Source: Hyaloperonospora brassicae
Taxonomy: Eukaryota; Oomycota; Peronosporomycetes; Peronosporales; Peronosporaceae
NCBI GenBank assembly: GCA_947650285.1
Contig: CANTFL010001444.1
Location: 485,102-549,101 of the forward strand
DNA length: 64,000 nucleotides
Direction: 5' to 3'
Part shown: piece after piece, positions 46,815 to 59,057 of the stretch
How the letters are laid out: every line of letters starts with the position of its first letter
Position numbering within the stretch: the stretch's first letter is position 1
Notes under the pieces: generated by a model
What the model saw: the letters and a program-made list of their open reading frames with translations, nothing else
Databases searched by the model: none
Told to the model about the DNA's origin: nothing
Made by a program: the position numbers and the translations under genes

Positions 46815-47253
46815 TGTAACGGGGTAGCCCGTTAAATGATATTGTCATTTAAACAATATGACAATTAAGAATATTACGTCGAATATTCTTTTAACAATAT
46901 CACAGACATGGTGATATTGTTGAGATGACCGAAGGGTCTACTCATTGGTTGATATCGTGATGATATCAACCCACCAATCGCTGCTAGACGCGCGCAATGG
47001 GTGGTGAGTGGACGTCATCATACATTTAGTTATATTAGTATAATTAAGTCAGGACAACAGAGATTCAAGAAGTTATAGGGCTTAATTATATTAATACAGT
47101 TTTACTTTTACCAAGAGACTAGTCTGAATACTTAGTCTCCTTTCCTTCCTCTGTTTTCCTTAAATACCTAGCAGGGCACTGTCGACCACTGTCGTCAGTG
47201 GAAGTATACTCCGTACTGGTCAACCAGTACGTAGTCAACAGTGCCCCGTTACA
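46815..47253 (+). mobile_element. 3' LTR of element B (now facing its partner)
   Basis: 439 bp, TGTAACGGG... to ...CCCCGTTACA. It is about 98 percent identical (roughly nine differences by eye) to the reverse complement of 50557-50995, which has the same length. Followed by GCATA (47254-47258), the reverse complement of the TATGC that follows the other LTR. Confidence 0.92.
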
Positions 47254-47700
47254 GCATATATATGGCTAGAAGTTCCTTGTCATACATTGGGTGATTACGC
47301 TCAGGTGCTTGCGGCTGACGCGATTGGTAGCAGATGACGTACTATACGCCATCTGTATCAAATTGCATTAACGCACAGGCGGTTGCAAAATCGCTGGCGT
47401 GACGGACCACATGAAATGGTCTGTCTTGGTCGGAAATCGCCAGTATGGGCGATTGCATCAAGCTCTGCTTTATACTCGAAAAGAACGCTGACAGTCAACG
47501 ATTCCATGACTACTCCACATCTTTCTTGACCAAGCAAGAAAGATGAACCGTCATCTCGGCGTAATTGCGCGAGTACTTGTGCAAGTACGCCGCTATTCCA
47601 AGGTAATTCCTTAGTCCCTTGACATCGACTGGCACTGGCCAGTCGGTAATCGCCTTGTCTTTTCGGGATCAGGGCGGACGCCGTGTTTGCCGACGATGCA
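47254..47700 (-). pseudogene. Inverted fragment of element A RNase H
   Basis: The minus strand carries RT/RNase H sequence (ESLTVSVLFEYKAELDAIA). Read in reverse, its end joins directly to 50996 onward and aligns without a gap to element B's RNase H at 43195-43330. It is therefore the left flank of element B's original insertion site, flipped by the inversion. Confidence 0.85.
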
Positions 47701-50507
47701 CCCAAGAAGTGGTATTTCGCTGGCCGCAAATATACACTATGAGGCTGGCGTAAAACTTATGCTTGCGCATGAGTTTAAAAACCTTACGGACGTGTGTTTG
47801 GTGGACTTCAACGTCCGTCCTTCCATCCATAGCCCGGCTGTGGACGAACCCATCATCGAAGTAACTCGGTGCGAAGTCTCGCACCGGTCTCAACAGATTT
47901 GTTACACATCTGTTGAATGTTGCAGGGGCATTGCTCAGCCCCTGTGGCATCACTAACCACTCCCACAGCATACCGCTGGGGGTGCTCACTGCTGTGTACG
48001 GGATGTCCCGTTCACGCATGAGGTTCTGATAGAATCCGTCCACCAGATCCATGGACGATAAGATGGTACTCTTAGACATACCATCTATGATTACGTCCTT
48101 CATCGGTATCGGCGTCTGAGCCGGTACCGTTGCAGCATTCAACTTGTTGAATGCGTGCACTATCCGCCGTTCTTCTGTGGCCTTTTGCACACAGAAGGTC
48201 GGAGAGCAGTGAGGGGATGTCGATTCCCTCATATGGCCCGCTGCAAAGCGATCGGCAAAGAAATTTTTGGTCAATAGTGCTTGTTCACGAGTCAGTAGAC
48301 ATTGCTTCATGACACAGTACTTCGAGCCTGGTTTGATCTCGATCTCGTGCTGGGTGCCTTTGTCCTTAGGCAACTCTCAAGGCACGGATTCAGGGAACAC
48401 ATCCTTGAATTCGATCAAATCCTCATACAAAGGATTTGCCTGAAGTGACTCCCAGGATTGAGACGTGTATCGCTCAATCCGAGACTTTTTCTCGATGGCA
48501 CTTTCGTCCATCGATGAGCTGCTGAGAACCCTCTTGGTCTCAGTAAACACCGTTGCCAATCGAATATCGGTCACGTACTCGTCCTCTGTGACGAGTACAC
48601 AGATCTGCTTGACTTTGCCACTACGCAGATCACGCAAGAACCGTTTCGGTTTTAACGTCGGCAGTTGAGTTATCTCCGAAGTTAACTTCGAAGGCACAAT
48701 CAGATCAAGCGTGTAAGCGCATACGCTTGATCCATCATCAATCAAGACATTCAGTGTCTCGATTACCTCCTGGGAAATCAACTCACAGGATCTGGGAGAG
48801 CTTTTTCCACAATGTAGTGATCATCTACAATATGTTCTTGGACAGTCGTGCTTTCGACCGTACCACAAGTGGGGCCATCGCACTCACTCGTAGTACACCC
48901 ACATGAGTGTGGACGTTCCAAGCTATTCGTCAGGTGGTTATCTAAGGAGCAAGTGGCAGGTGTCGTAACCGATCGATACTGCCAACTCACCCTTGGCTCG
49001 TATTTCCTGAGCCAAGGCAACCCTAAGATGACGTCGAACTTGTCATCTAGGTCAAGCACGATGAAATCATCATCATACTGTTCGCCTTTTGAAGTGCAAT
49101 GGATTCCGACTACACGTTTCTTCACAGTGATCGATGCGCCTGTCGCTGGGCGCACCGTCATCTTCGTTGGAGGGATCTCCCGCTCCACGAATTTAAAACT
49201 TTCTGCCTCTAGCGACTGGCGACGAACAAAATTGTTCGACTCCCCACAGTCAACTAGGGCGCGAAGTGAGAAGTCTTTTATCACTTCTAACTTCAAGTTG
49301 ATGAGAGACACCTCATCACCAGGTGCAGAGACACACAACGATTGTGTATCTGGAGCAACTTTCGTCAAGAGATTTGCAAATTCTCTTGAGGTTGCTGGAT
49401 CATTAGGGTGCTCCGCCTCTACTGATCCCGACCGTTTTTTATGGTCCACCTCGCTCTCCAGTTCTTCTTTTTTAATGGGTGAATACCGCGCTCAGCACCG
49501 CGAGGTACTGAGCGGGGGACAATGCGTTCGTATGCATAATGTCCCAAGTTCTGACAACGATGACATCTAACCATTCGCTTGTCGTTCATAGGGCGAGGTT
49601 TTCCGCCCTCGACATGACAGAGGTCCATTGGATCTGGACCTCCGACCGCTGATCGTCTCTGTGAATGATGCGGGGTCAACGTAGCGTGAGCCTGCCTCAC
49701 GCTATAATCTCGTTGCTCCGTTGCGAAGAGTGCCTATGAGAGCGTCTTTAACTCTCCGCGGAACAGATGGTCCCTAATGGGACCGTCTGAAATCCCTTGA
49801 ATAAAGATTGTTATCAACACAAACTCACTCACAGGGTTCACTACCATGCAGATTGCAAGGTAGCGTACATGTTGGGCGTAAGCGTGAACCTTACGCTTAC
49901 CCTGCTTGAATTTCACGAGCTCCGAAAGAGTCCTGAACTCTGCTCCGGGCGGCCCGAACGTCTCACTGAGCAGGATCTTGAAGATTCTCAACGACCCAAA
50001 TACATTTGGGTCGTGCAACTTGAGGTTCAGGGCCCAAGCTCTGGCTTCTCCTGCCAGATAGACTGAGTGAATGAGACTTGCATTCGCTCATCGTCGATGC
50101 GACGAGCATCGATGGCATCTTCCAGCTCGACGAAACACCTCAACAGGGAGTCTTCCTCGACTCCTCGATATTTGGAGACCTCTAGATTCTAGAATCTCCC
50201 GTCGACGCTCACGCGTCGGCTCTGCGGACTGAGACTGTTGTTGTCTCAGTGCCTCGGTCCGCTAATGATCTTGTTGTTGTAACAAGGTCACCTGCGCCCG
50301 CGACTCATCAAGTTCTTGTTGCAAGAACTTGCTAATGACGACATGTTGCTGGTTCCTATCCCTTGAGGATAGCATGGCCCAGATGGCTTCCTCGCCAATG
50401 GTCGAATTCATTCGTTCGATCGCACTCCATTCGATGTCGCTCAAATAAGAGTAGATTTCACGGGTTCCGTGAAAGCTGTCGCCGTCTACATCGTCCAACA
50501 TGTTCAT
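47701..50507 (-). pseudogene. gag, protease and RT of element B (minus-strand half)
   Basis: In order on the minus strand: gag N-terminus 50507-50262 (MNMLDD, ending in QQQDH), capsid-like part near 50018-49734, a zinc-knuckle-like CHRCQNLGH near 49600, a 223-codon protease region 49449-48778 with ALVDCGESNNFVR, a segment 48781-48377, and the RT 48373-47701 with YFDD. Several frame changes occur, so no intact polyprotein. Identity with the plus-strand copy is near complete only in the RT tract. Confidence 0.85.
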
Positions 50508-50556
50508 GTTGTGCGATGGGGTGTGGTCCTTGGACGGACTACAAAGTGCTACCAGG

Positions 50557-50995
50557 TGTAACGGAGCACTGTTGACTACATACTGGTTGACCAGTACGGA
50601 GTATACTTCCACTGACGACAGTGGTCGACAGTGCCCTGCTAGGTATTTAAGGAAAACAGAGGAAGGAAAGGAGACTAAGTAGTCAGACTAGTCTCTTGGT
50701 AAAAGTAAAACTGTATTAATATAATTAAGCCCTATAACTTCTTGAATCTCTATTGTCCTTACTTAATTATACTAATATAACTAAATGTATGATGACGTCC
50801 ACTCACCACCCATTGCGCGCGTCTAGCAGCGATTGGTGGGTTGATATCATCACGATATCAACCAATGAGTAGACCCTTCGGTCATCTCAACAATATCACC
50901 ATGTCTGTGATATTGTTAAAAGAATATTCGACGTAATATTCTTGATTGTCATATTGTTTCAATAACAATATCATTTAACGGGCTACCCCGTTAAA
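50557..50995 (-). mobile_element. 5' LTR of element B
   Basis: 439 bp in minus orientation, preceded (in element order) by the TATGC target duplication at 50996-51000 and followed by the TGGTAGCACTTTG primer site. Its outer terminus has mutated from TGTAA to TTTAA. Confidence 0.92.
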
Positions 50996-51000
50996 TATGC

Positions 51001-52215
51001 AATGTCTGAGTTTAGTGTCTATTTTGCAGGAGATAGACCGTTTATTGTCTATACGTACCATGCGTCACTACGCACGGCCGTAATAGACCACATCTTTCGC
51101 AAAGAATGGCGAGGTCGCTTCCTTTCTTCTCGGAGTGCAGCTTCTTAGTCAAGTATGAACCAGGACGACTGGAATTCGTCGCTGATGCGCTATCAAGCCG
51201 ACTTGATTTCGAGCCGGGCACGCAATTTAACAGTCAGTAAAAGCCCACTGTTGCGACACTTACAGTCATTGTGCTGTCGTCAACGTTATTTGACGACGTA
51301 AGAAAGGGCTACACCAAAGACAAGAATCTTTTGCGCTTGATGGTACATCTTAAAAATTCAAATCGTAAATTCTTAAAAACATTATTGGCTTTGTACCGCT
51401 CTCTGTCGAATTGGTGTACAACTCGCAACGGGCTGCTGTATCAGACAGCCATTGCCGGGGACACGCCTCCTGTCGTCGTCCCTACTAATAACAAATTGCG
51501 CTTGTACATCATGTGTGAGTGTCACGATGCTCCAACAGGCGAGCATCGCTGTAGAGGAAAAAGAGAATAACCTTACGGCAAGTCGTGACTTTTACTGGCC
51601 CCTTTAGACTTACTTTGTGCGCAAGTACATTGTGCTTGCGTGGCTTGTCAACGGGTGAGGCTTAATCAATTCTCCTGTGCACCCGAACAGCCCCTAACTG
51701 TCCTAAAATAGTGCTGTAAGTCCGCTTCCATGGACTTCGTCTTCGTTATCCCCGAAGACGAACAATCGAATAATGGTATTCTTGTGTTTGTTGACCGCTT
51801 TAGCAAGATGCTACATCTTGCTGCAGTACTCGAGTCGATCAAGAGACTGTGCTGTGCTCTTGTTATCATCGACACAATATTTCGACTCCACCAGTTACCC
51901 CGTGAACTCGTTTCCGACCGTGATCCTCGGTTCACGGCGAAGTTTTGGCAATCCGTATTCCGATCGCTCGGGACGCGTTAAAAGATGTCAATATCTGACC
52001 ATCCAGATACAGATGATCAGACGGAACGCATCAACCGTGTCCTCAAAGAGATACTTCGAGGATACGCCTACTCGTTCTTAAGTTGGAGCGAATTCTTACC
52101 GATAGTGGACTTTGCCATCGATGAATTGGTGCATCCTTTAATCCAGCACACACCGTTTATCGTGAATATTTTACGCCATCCACGTCTGACCACCCTATTA
52201 AAGTGTGACTATTAG
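51001..52215 (+). pseudogene. RNase H end and integrase of element A
   Basis: Resumes element A exactly where the fragment at 47254 ends. Contains the MRHYARP-type RNase H tail, an H2C2-like segment with HDAPTGEH (near 51520), and an integrase core at 51730-51981 (VFVDRFSKM, SDRDPRF) followed by a segment with TDDQTERINRVLKE. Stops and frame changes are more frequent than in element B, so A is older. Confidence 0.85.
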
Positions 52216-53450
52216 ATAAGAGAAAGGGATTCTCGAGCAAAAACCGTTCAGGCTCTTGCTTATCGCGTGTCGACGCTAATGTCGTCACGAATGATGCCAT
52301 TTTCGATCAGGTCGACATCTAAGAAGAAGATCATCTCAAATGTAGTAATCAAGCTATTATCGAGTCAGATGATGATGATGATGGTATTACCAGTATCGCC
52401 AACGACTTTTTCAGCTAGGATGATGACACCCTCACTAATAAACAGAAAGAGGAAAGTAAATTTTCTGCAGTTCGCACAAGTTTTACTAAACAAACAATGT
52501 ATCGTCAGCAGAAATTTATTTAGCTGGCTCGAGAAGCAGTGGTTCATTTCGTTCAGGACCCCATCGATCTCTCGTTGATACGGTGCAAAATGGAAAGCTG
52601 ACAACATTGGAAGAGCAAATGTTCTTTCATTTCTTTAAGGATATTTAGTCCTCTTTCGTACGGTAGATTTACTTATACACGTCGTGGCTAACGTGAGCAG
52701 CAGTATTATAATACCAAGTAAATCGGCCCCTTTGGCCCCTTCCGTGTGCTGCGCCAAAAAGGCAACGCATACACCATTGATCTACCGCATAAAATTCGTA
52801 TGCATCCTAAAATGGATGCGGGGCTTCTCCGCCCGTACTATCAGTGCTAGCCTTCTTCCAACGATAAAGATAGCCCGAACGTTCAAGAATCTCCATCAGA
52901 ATATTGCGCTTGCACTCCAGGAGTTCAGTATGGTAGCTTAGTGATGAGCCCTCTTTACCTAACTGATAGACCTCCATGCGAGCTGTCGCCAGCTCTTTAA
53001 AGAGCGAACAAAAATCTTGCTCGACCTAAAGCTGTGCGAAGGCGTAATCAGCACGATTCTATGAACGATCATCCTCACTATTCTTGCAGTTCTTCCGCAC
53101 ATAATAGTTTGGAGCATAGCTTCTGTCCCTCTCAAAATCCAAATCTTGGCGCAATTCAACGATAGCGCGATCCATCTCGTGTTGGTCAATATGGTGAGTC
53201 GAGCGACTTGGAGAAGGTATTTCCTTGTCCCCCACATCCTTTGGTGGACTCACACGGTAGGTAACTATTCCTTGTAAAGCGTATCTTACACCAACGTGAA
53301 AATTAAGGATAAAAAAAGAATTACCTTGTCCAGTGGCGGGGGTTTCCGCCGTCGTGGAACAGCTGGGATCCCCGATCTCAGATGATGATGGATGTTTCCG
53401 GTCTCGTCAAGTAGTACGACAAGACCCACCCTTTGTCGATGGAGGGCCAT
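52216..53450 (+). pseudogene. Decayed pol C-terminus and chromodomain of element A
   Basis: Degraded counterpart of 44442-45708. A chromodomain relic VQWRGFPPSWNSWD is readable at 53328-53369. Multiple stops. Confidence 0.7.
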
Positions 53451-53579
53451 CACCGAGCAAAAGCCTGGCGCGTTCGTAAAGGGATTCTAAGGCTCAATGC
53501 CTTGGCACATCGCAGATGAGATGCGCGCCGTCCAATAGAGATGATTAGGGAGAAGGGGTCCCTACGGGAGCGAATGGTT

Positions 53580-54596
53580 CTTTTAACGCCACTCTGACAT
53601 TTCTATCCGCAGAGAGGCAAGGAAAACGTGGATTTCGAGAAAATCAGACCAATTCATACCGATCACTAGTTGGTAACATCTGTACAAACCTATTGCGATC
53701 TGAGATGAATATGTCGAGCCAAGCGTCACGGCCCACAATTATTCAATGGTGCCAATGAATGAGGTTATTTCCTGCATCAACGAATTTCGTCCCGGTCGCG
53801 GTTACCGTTAACCTTCTATTTCTGAAAAAGAAAGCGATCTAATACGCATGTTCAGTGTAATAATCGCTCGCACTGATATCAAGTTCATGCAGTCTTGACG
53901 AATCGAAGAGCATAATCCGACATATCCCAGTGGTATATCCGTATCACTGTTTCAAATTGCGTTGAACAGGCATCCATGGTTTGTTTTCAGAATCACATCG
54001 AAACGCGTTACAATCCTGCTCCTCACGCGTAGTGCAGACATATAAATGGCAATTCGATAGTCGAAATCCTTAGGATTGATACGGCTTCGATTAATCCGTA
54101 AAGATTCATCTACATCATCTTGATGAAAAATGTCTTCATGTTGCGGAGTCACATAATGTATATGCGATCGCGATTGATTCGATACTCGCGACGAGTTCTC
54201 AGACTCATCGAATCAGCCGAAAATTTATGGCGCAGAGTCGTATCCAGACTGCCACGAGAAATTAGCAGTCGTCGTTTTCGTACTCACAGCTTTACGGCCG
54301 GGCTTTGCGGGTGACTTTGAGTCGGACGGGGGGTCCGACTTGACCAAATTGAGAACCTCTTTTTCGGAGTCGACGTCTATGGGAATACCAATCTAAACAG
54401 AATCTGCGGATGAAGAAGCTACACGGATATGACCACGAGCATCTGTAAGATTGGGTGCTGCAGGCTGCTTATCAGCAGCACCAGACGAGGTAAAGCCTGC
54501 TACCTAGTCTTAAATGCATTGCTCTCAGGCTGAACGCATCCGTGCAGCTGCTTCAGAGACGGCCTTGCTCGCGCAGCGCATAGACGAACTCGTCAT
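53580..54596 (-). pseudogene. Antisense protein-like frame of element A (decayed)
   Basis: An ATG at 54596 opens a minus-strand frame (MTSSSMRCASKAV) that, despite several stops, reads as a protein: an acidic and lysine-rich segment (DVDSEKEVLNLVKSDPPSD), then a 66-codon open stretch at 53952-54152. A later part near 53660-53750 aligns with element B's antisense frame (RDAWL... against KPWRL..., and LPTSDRYEL against IPLFDATEL). Same position and strand as in B. Confidence 0.4.
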
Positions 54597-54727
54597 GCGC
54601 TAAAAGTTGGAATGCGAAAATTAAAATAACAAGTAGAACCATATCTCCTAGAGAGACAAGTACGGTGGTCACTCTGTTACCAATCAATTCAATCACTAAT
54701 TAGAGTGATTGATGGTTAAGGGGGTAA

Positions 54728-54799
54728 TGCAACGAGGTGGGTACGTCATCTATACGAATGTATCAATGGTCAAATATTATTCATTTAGATAATAGCTGA
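54728..54799 (+). mobile_element. 3' LTR of element A, left part
   Basis: Divergent TGCAACGAGG start after a purine tract; matches the first 70 bases of the 5' LTR (ACGAATAAATCG and CATTCATTTAG regions). Interrupted by M2. Confidence 0.8.
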
Positions 54800-54959
54800 G
54801 GGAGCCGCTATTCACCACTCACTTTTAGCTAACCACAAATTAACCTCATTTCATCAAGGATCTGCATTTTTCTCTCGAGCTTTGACTGGCTACTTATGAA
54901 TAAATATTAGGAATATTAAATAAACGCAAATGTTACGCGAAACTTAAGTCTCGCTGTAA

Positions 54960-55960
54960 TGGTGCGCCTGCTCTTCAAGCTCAGCCGGTCAAGTCATGGC
55001 CAGAGCTCTTCATCTACGTTTGACCAGAGCGTACCTCTGTCTCCGCCTCCTACACCATAACATGTGAGCCGGAGTCCTCATACGACGAGAAGAATGTTCT
55101 CTACGATCTCCACGCGAGGTTCTACGAGATCCCCGAGTCCGGTATCGACATGTCGGTCATATTGTACAGGCAGACATAAGGGTACGCCACCGTGATGTTC
55201 CGCCACAAGTGTGAGCGTCTGTGTCTGAACTAGATTTAAGGAGCACACCGGATTCCGCCAATCAATGCAATGGTCCATGGCCTCATGAGTCTAGAGCTTG
55301 ATGGTTTTAGAAACATGCTGAGTGCTCGAAAGCCTACAGTATCTGGTTCGGCGACAAAGTATTTGGTGCGTATATTACGATTATTGACAGCATTCTGAAG
55401 ATCAGTGGAGACAACATAAACCTGAACGTGACGTATTTTGACAGCGTGTTCGTGGTGACGAGCGGCGGCGCAGATACTGGGAGTCCGCGAATGGTGAAGC
55501 GAATTGCTGTGACGAACGACTTTGGCAAGTTGTTATTGGATCCTTGGCTTTGGGATCAAAAGGTATTTTAAAGATCAAGCAGTCAAACTGTCCGCGATTA
55601 TGTGTGGTGAGCATCAACGAACTAGTCGTTCAGCTACTTACTACTGTCAAAATAACTTGTTGCTGCTTTATTGTTGTATTGCTCGGTCGAATGTATAAAA
55701 ACATCTATGGATGTGTTTGACTAGGGACTTTTTACGGAGCGTTTCTTGTGTAGGGTACCGGGGAGTCTTCGACAGCTCCATCAAACGTTGTACAGTTGGC
55801 AAGTGTGTCGCCATGTCGACATTGCGTTGCTCTGGAAGTCAGTGACGCGATTCAACATGTTTTGTTCCCAGTCAATGAGCTCCTGCGTCGGGATCTATGG
55901 CCACTGCAAAAGAGGCCTTTGCCACTGCAAAAGACGCCCTTGCCACGATCTTATCGTGAT
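54960..55960 (+). pseudogene. Unidentified gene-like segment inside M2
   Basis: Three stretches read like exons: about 55013-55250 (with stops), 55311-55562 (open, ends in AAG before GTATTT) and 55753-55965 (open, after TGTAG). The splice-like boundaries keep the frame (WDQK joined to GTGESS). No family recognised. Placement at the end opposite the transposase suggests captured cargo, as in Pack-MULEs; alternatively an accessory gene of the transposon. Confidence 0.4.
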
Positions 55961-56102
55961 CGACGTGCGTCATTTGTATATAATTTTGCTTTTTATCGGC
56001 TGAAGTCTCTACGCTCGCGTCAATTCTCAAGTTTGTCACCCGCTCGAAATAAAGTTGCAGTGAGTGACGCTTCTTTCACTTCCGCGCGGCAAGATCCACA
56101 AG

Positions 56103-56107
<5 letters not shown>

Positions 56108-56141
<34 letters not shown>
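56108..56141. repeat. (TA)n microsatellite
   Basis: About seventeen TA units within M2. Confidence 0.95.
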
Positions 56142-56143
<2 letters not shown>

Positions 56144-57600
56144 CAAGTACATCTTTAGAAGAGTCTGATGGCACAAATTATTTAACGTCCGGATAATGAA
56201 GCACAGAAACCTAAGTGACGTTGTAATTTTATACACTGCAGTCACAATCGTCGATGCTTTGAAATATATGCACGGAATACGATCAACTGACGTGCTAATA
56301 AAAACGATTCGTTTGCTTTCTTACTTTGTCCTGTTTGGTGGCACACAACGATCTTGTCATCTACATCCTAGCATCTTTTGAAAGCTTTGCAATTCGCATC
56401 GTCGTTGACGGAACAGTTACTAGATGAAAAGCACACCATAGATATGGTAGCAAAGCTACATACGTAAGTCACAGAGTAACGCGACCCTTCATCAAAGCAC
56501 TTCGGTGAGGCATAATACCGTTGTTGCACTATCAATACATGTCATGATACGATCTAGAAAGCAAAAGCGTAGTAAAGATTGTAGTTATATAAGCATTATA
56601 CGTTGTGGATCGTCTAGTGTCTGACCACCTCTACGACTTTGTAACCCCCTTAAGTCGAGGCCTACACTTTACTTGAGCTCGTTGACTCTTTCAGACGTCA
56701 TTTCTTCTTCTAAAAAAATAAGCGTCTATCAGAGACTAATGAATTCATGAACTATACTGCTTTTTATCTTTATCTGTATACAAATTGACTATTCGCGAGT
56801 GCTATCATGCCAAAGTTCTACTCATATATGTTTGGTGGATATCTTAAGTGCTTTCATTCGACCTCAGAACCTGTATATATGGACGGTTCCAATGCCGCCC
56901 CTGAGGGAGTTGGTAGAGGTTGCTGATATCTTCTTCTGCTGTGTCATTTTTCTCCGCAGTTGCCACATCGACGTACCGGCCTCAATAATTTCTTCACATG
57001 TTCAAACTACACTGGATGGCGCTGAGTAAATCTTACCGATTGATTTCCAATCAAATAATGACCTATAGCACCAACAGGAATCTCGCGGCCATACTAAGTA
57101 GATGGAATGAAGAGCTCCGCAAGAGGTAGCACATCGAGATGGTCAAGTATAGCTCGCTGCCTGTACGAGGTTTTCTCTTCGAATATTTCTTGGATGCGCT
57201 CGATTTTTCCTACAAATTGAGATACGTGCTTCATGCTTTGCTTCTTGTCAAGGATACCCTACCGATTAACAGTGTGAACCAAAATCTTCGAGGCAAAGAA
57301 CCCTTGGTGGTCTTGATGGTGTTACTGCTGCTGCATCTGCTACTTCTAGTCGAAACTTGTGCCTACACGAAACGTTGGGGTTTGAAGTAATCATACCGTC
57401 ACGTTTCACATCATTATTCTCATTGTTTTCAACGGATATACCGAGTCTTAATTATACTATTTGAACGCAGTCGATAAAGTTGCATAACATTCCTTTCCGG
57501 TCACATCAAAAAAGAATTATCCCTAGCCAATACATGTTTACTCCCGTTCCCGACCTTGTTCTCAGTCTAATATTTGCAAAATGATTATCACAAGCAAGCT
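56142..57600. other. M2 internal sequence without recognised coding
   Basis: Open frames at 56799-57029 and 57139-57390 (+) are hydrophobic and unassigned; the latter could be chance. AT-rich. Confidence 0.4.
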
Positions 57601-58932
57601 GGCGAGCACTTTCCATTGTCAAAAAATCCCTTTTAGACAAAGTTATTCATGAATTGAGTGCTTCATGCGCACCCTCAACGCGCGAAGTCGTCTTATGACC
57701 AAATTTCAGCGTAGCCCAAATATATGCTGCTACAAACATGTCCTTGTACGACAGCGAAGTCTCTTCCAGATAAACCATAACATGGATAGGAAATTTTCTT
57801 ATATCCTAGTCAAATGTCGATTGTATTCACCTGCCGTTTTAGTTCGCACCAAGCTGTTCCAGTGCTCTTTGAGAACTACGAAGGCTGCAAAGCTTGCAAA
57901 GCTTTTTCAAAGTCGGACGGAATATTTTTGCTGATGTGCCACTGGCAAAAAGAAATTCGACGTTATTTTTGTCAAAAATACAGTGGAGAACTCATTCGTC
58001 GAGGCCAGTTCACGATCAGTGACAAACGTATTTGGTACCACCAACAAAGCTTTAAAATACGTTTTATGTGCCGTATAACCCAAGGTAATCTTTCGCACGT
58101 TCCTCAGCCATTAAAAAGTTCGCAAAGGTAAATGTTTGGTGCGTGGCCGTGGCATCAACAACATACATCAAAGGCAATATAAAATGGTTGGTCTTGTACG
58201 TTAAATCGATCAACTACATCGCCCCCGGCGCCAAATCGGCGTCAAAGTGCTTTGGGGAAAGGGGAAGTGATTAGTAGGTACGCCAATTCTCGTTGAGCAC
58301 CAAATTTGGCAATTTATGGTGCATCAGGACGTTCTTCAAGGCCATTTTGTAGAGCAACAAGCGGTGAACGACCAGCTAGGATTCCAGACCTCTCTATTCC
58401 CTTGACATTGCATACATCTCACAGGTTAATTGCTATTCCACGGCGGCGCATCGCAGCCACTATTCGGGCGGTTTCTGATTATCCATTACAGATTGAATCA
58501 CCTCTTTTCGTTGCTCTTCAGTCAGCGCGCGTCCTTGCGGGTGAACAGCTTGGTAAATTAATGGTCCGTGATTGTGATCGTAGGTGACAACTTGAGCTTC
58601 ATAGTGATCGTCTTGTTCAACCCGGCGAGCAGAAATTTTAAGCCAATAGCCTGTCCCACGTCGGGACGAATACGACTGCGTTTGTTAGATGCGGAATTCG
58701 CTGCCACTCTAGTTGCGCATGAACACTGCAAATCAGCAGCTTTGAATTCACCTTCTTTCTTGTTTCCGACTCGTCGATTGTCCACAACAGTCACCATGTA
58801 GCCTTCGTCAGCAAAAAATGAGTCAAGAGCAGCCCACCCATTTTCTAGACTAGCATAGCTGGTGTTAATATGTTCGATCGGCGATAAATGCCGGCGACTT
58901 GAGCGGTGTTTTGAATGTCGATTGCAGTGCAA
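57600..58932 (-). pseudogene. MULE transposase remnant (M2)
   Basis: Minus strand: a FAR1-like N-terminal zone at 58932-58558 (SFFADEGYMVTVVDNRR) continuing through LTEEQRKEVIQSVMDNQ; a catalytic-core segment at 58098-57907 with PNTFVTDRELASTN, the usual V-x-TDREL context of the second catalytic Asp; and degraded C-terminal sequence to about 57600. Multiple stops. Confidence 0.7.
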
Positions 58933-59057
58933 CTAAACGTCGGTACTAAGCAAATCAGTTATAGTATTTCAATTCTTACTTCATTTATCAATCGCAACCT
59001 ATTTTTATATAGGGTGAGTGGTGGTTAGCAAAAAGTGAGTGGTGGATAGCGGCTCCC

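Larger units (their letters stand above)
54800..59057 (-). mobile_element. Mutator-like transposon M2
   Basis: 4.26 kb with 37-bp terminal inverted repeats (54800-54836 and 59021-59057, starting GGGAGCCGCTAT, 35 of 37 positions matching). The LTR sequence on either side joins up when it is removed; the target duplication is no longer clear. It carries a decayed MULE transposase on the minus strand at the right and host-gene-like sequence at the left. Confidence 0.85.

Noticed and set aside
46815..50995. Interpreting the face-to-face LTRs as a composite transposon or two unrelated solo LTRs
   Set aside because: Equal length, about 98 percent identity, complementary target duplications and continuity of element A after re-inversion fit one inverted element better.
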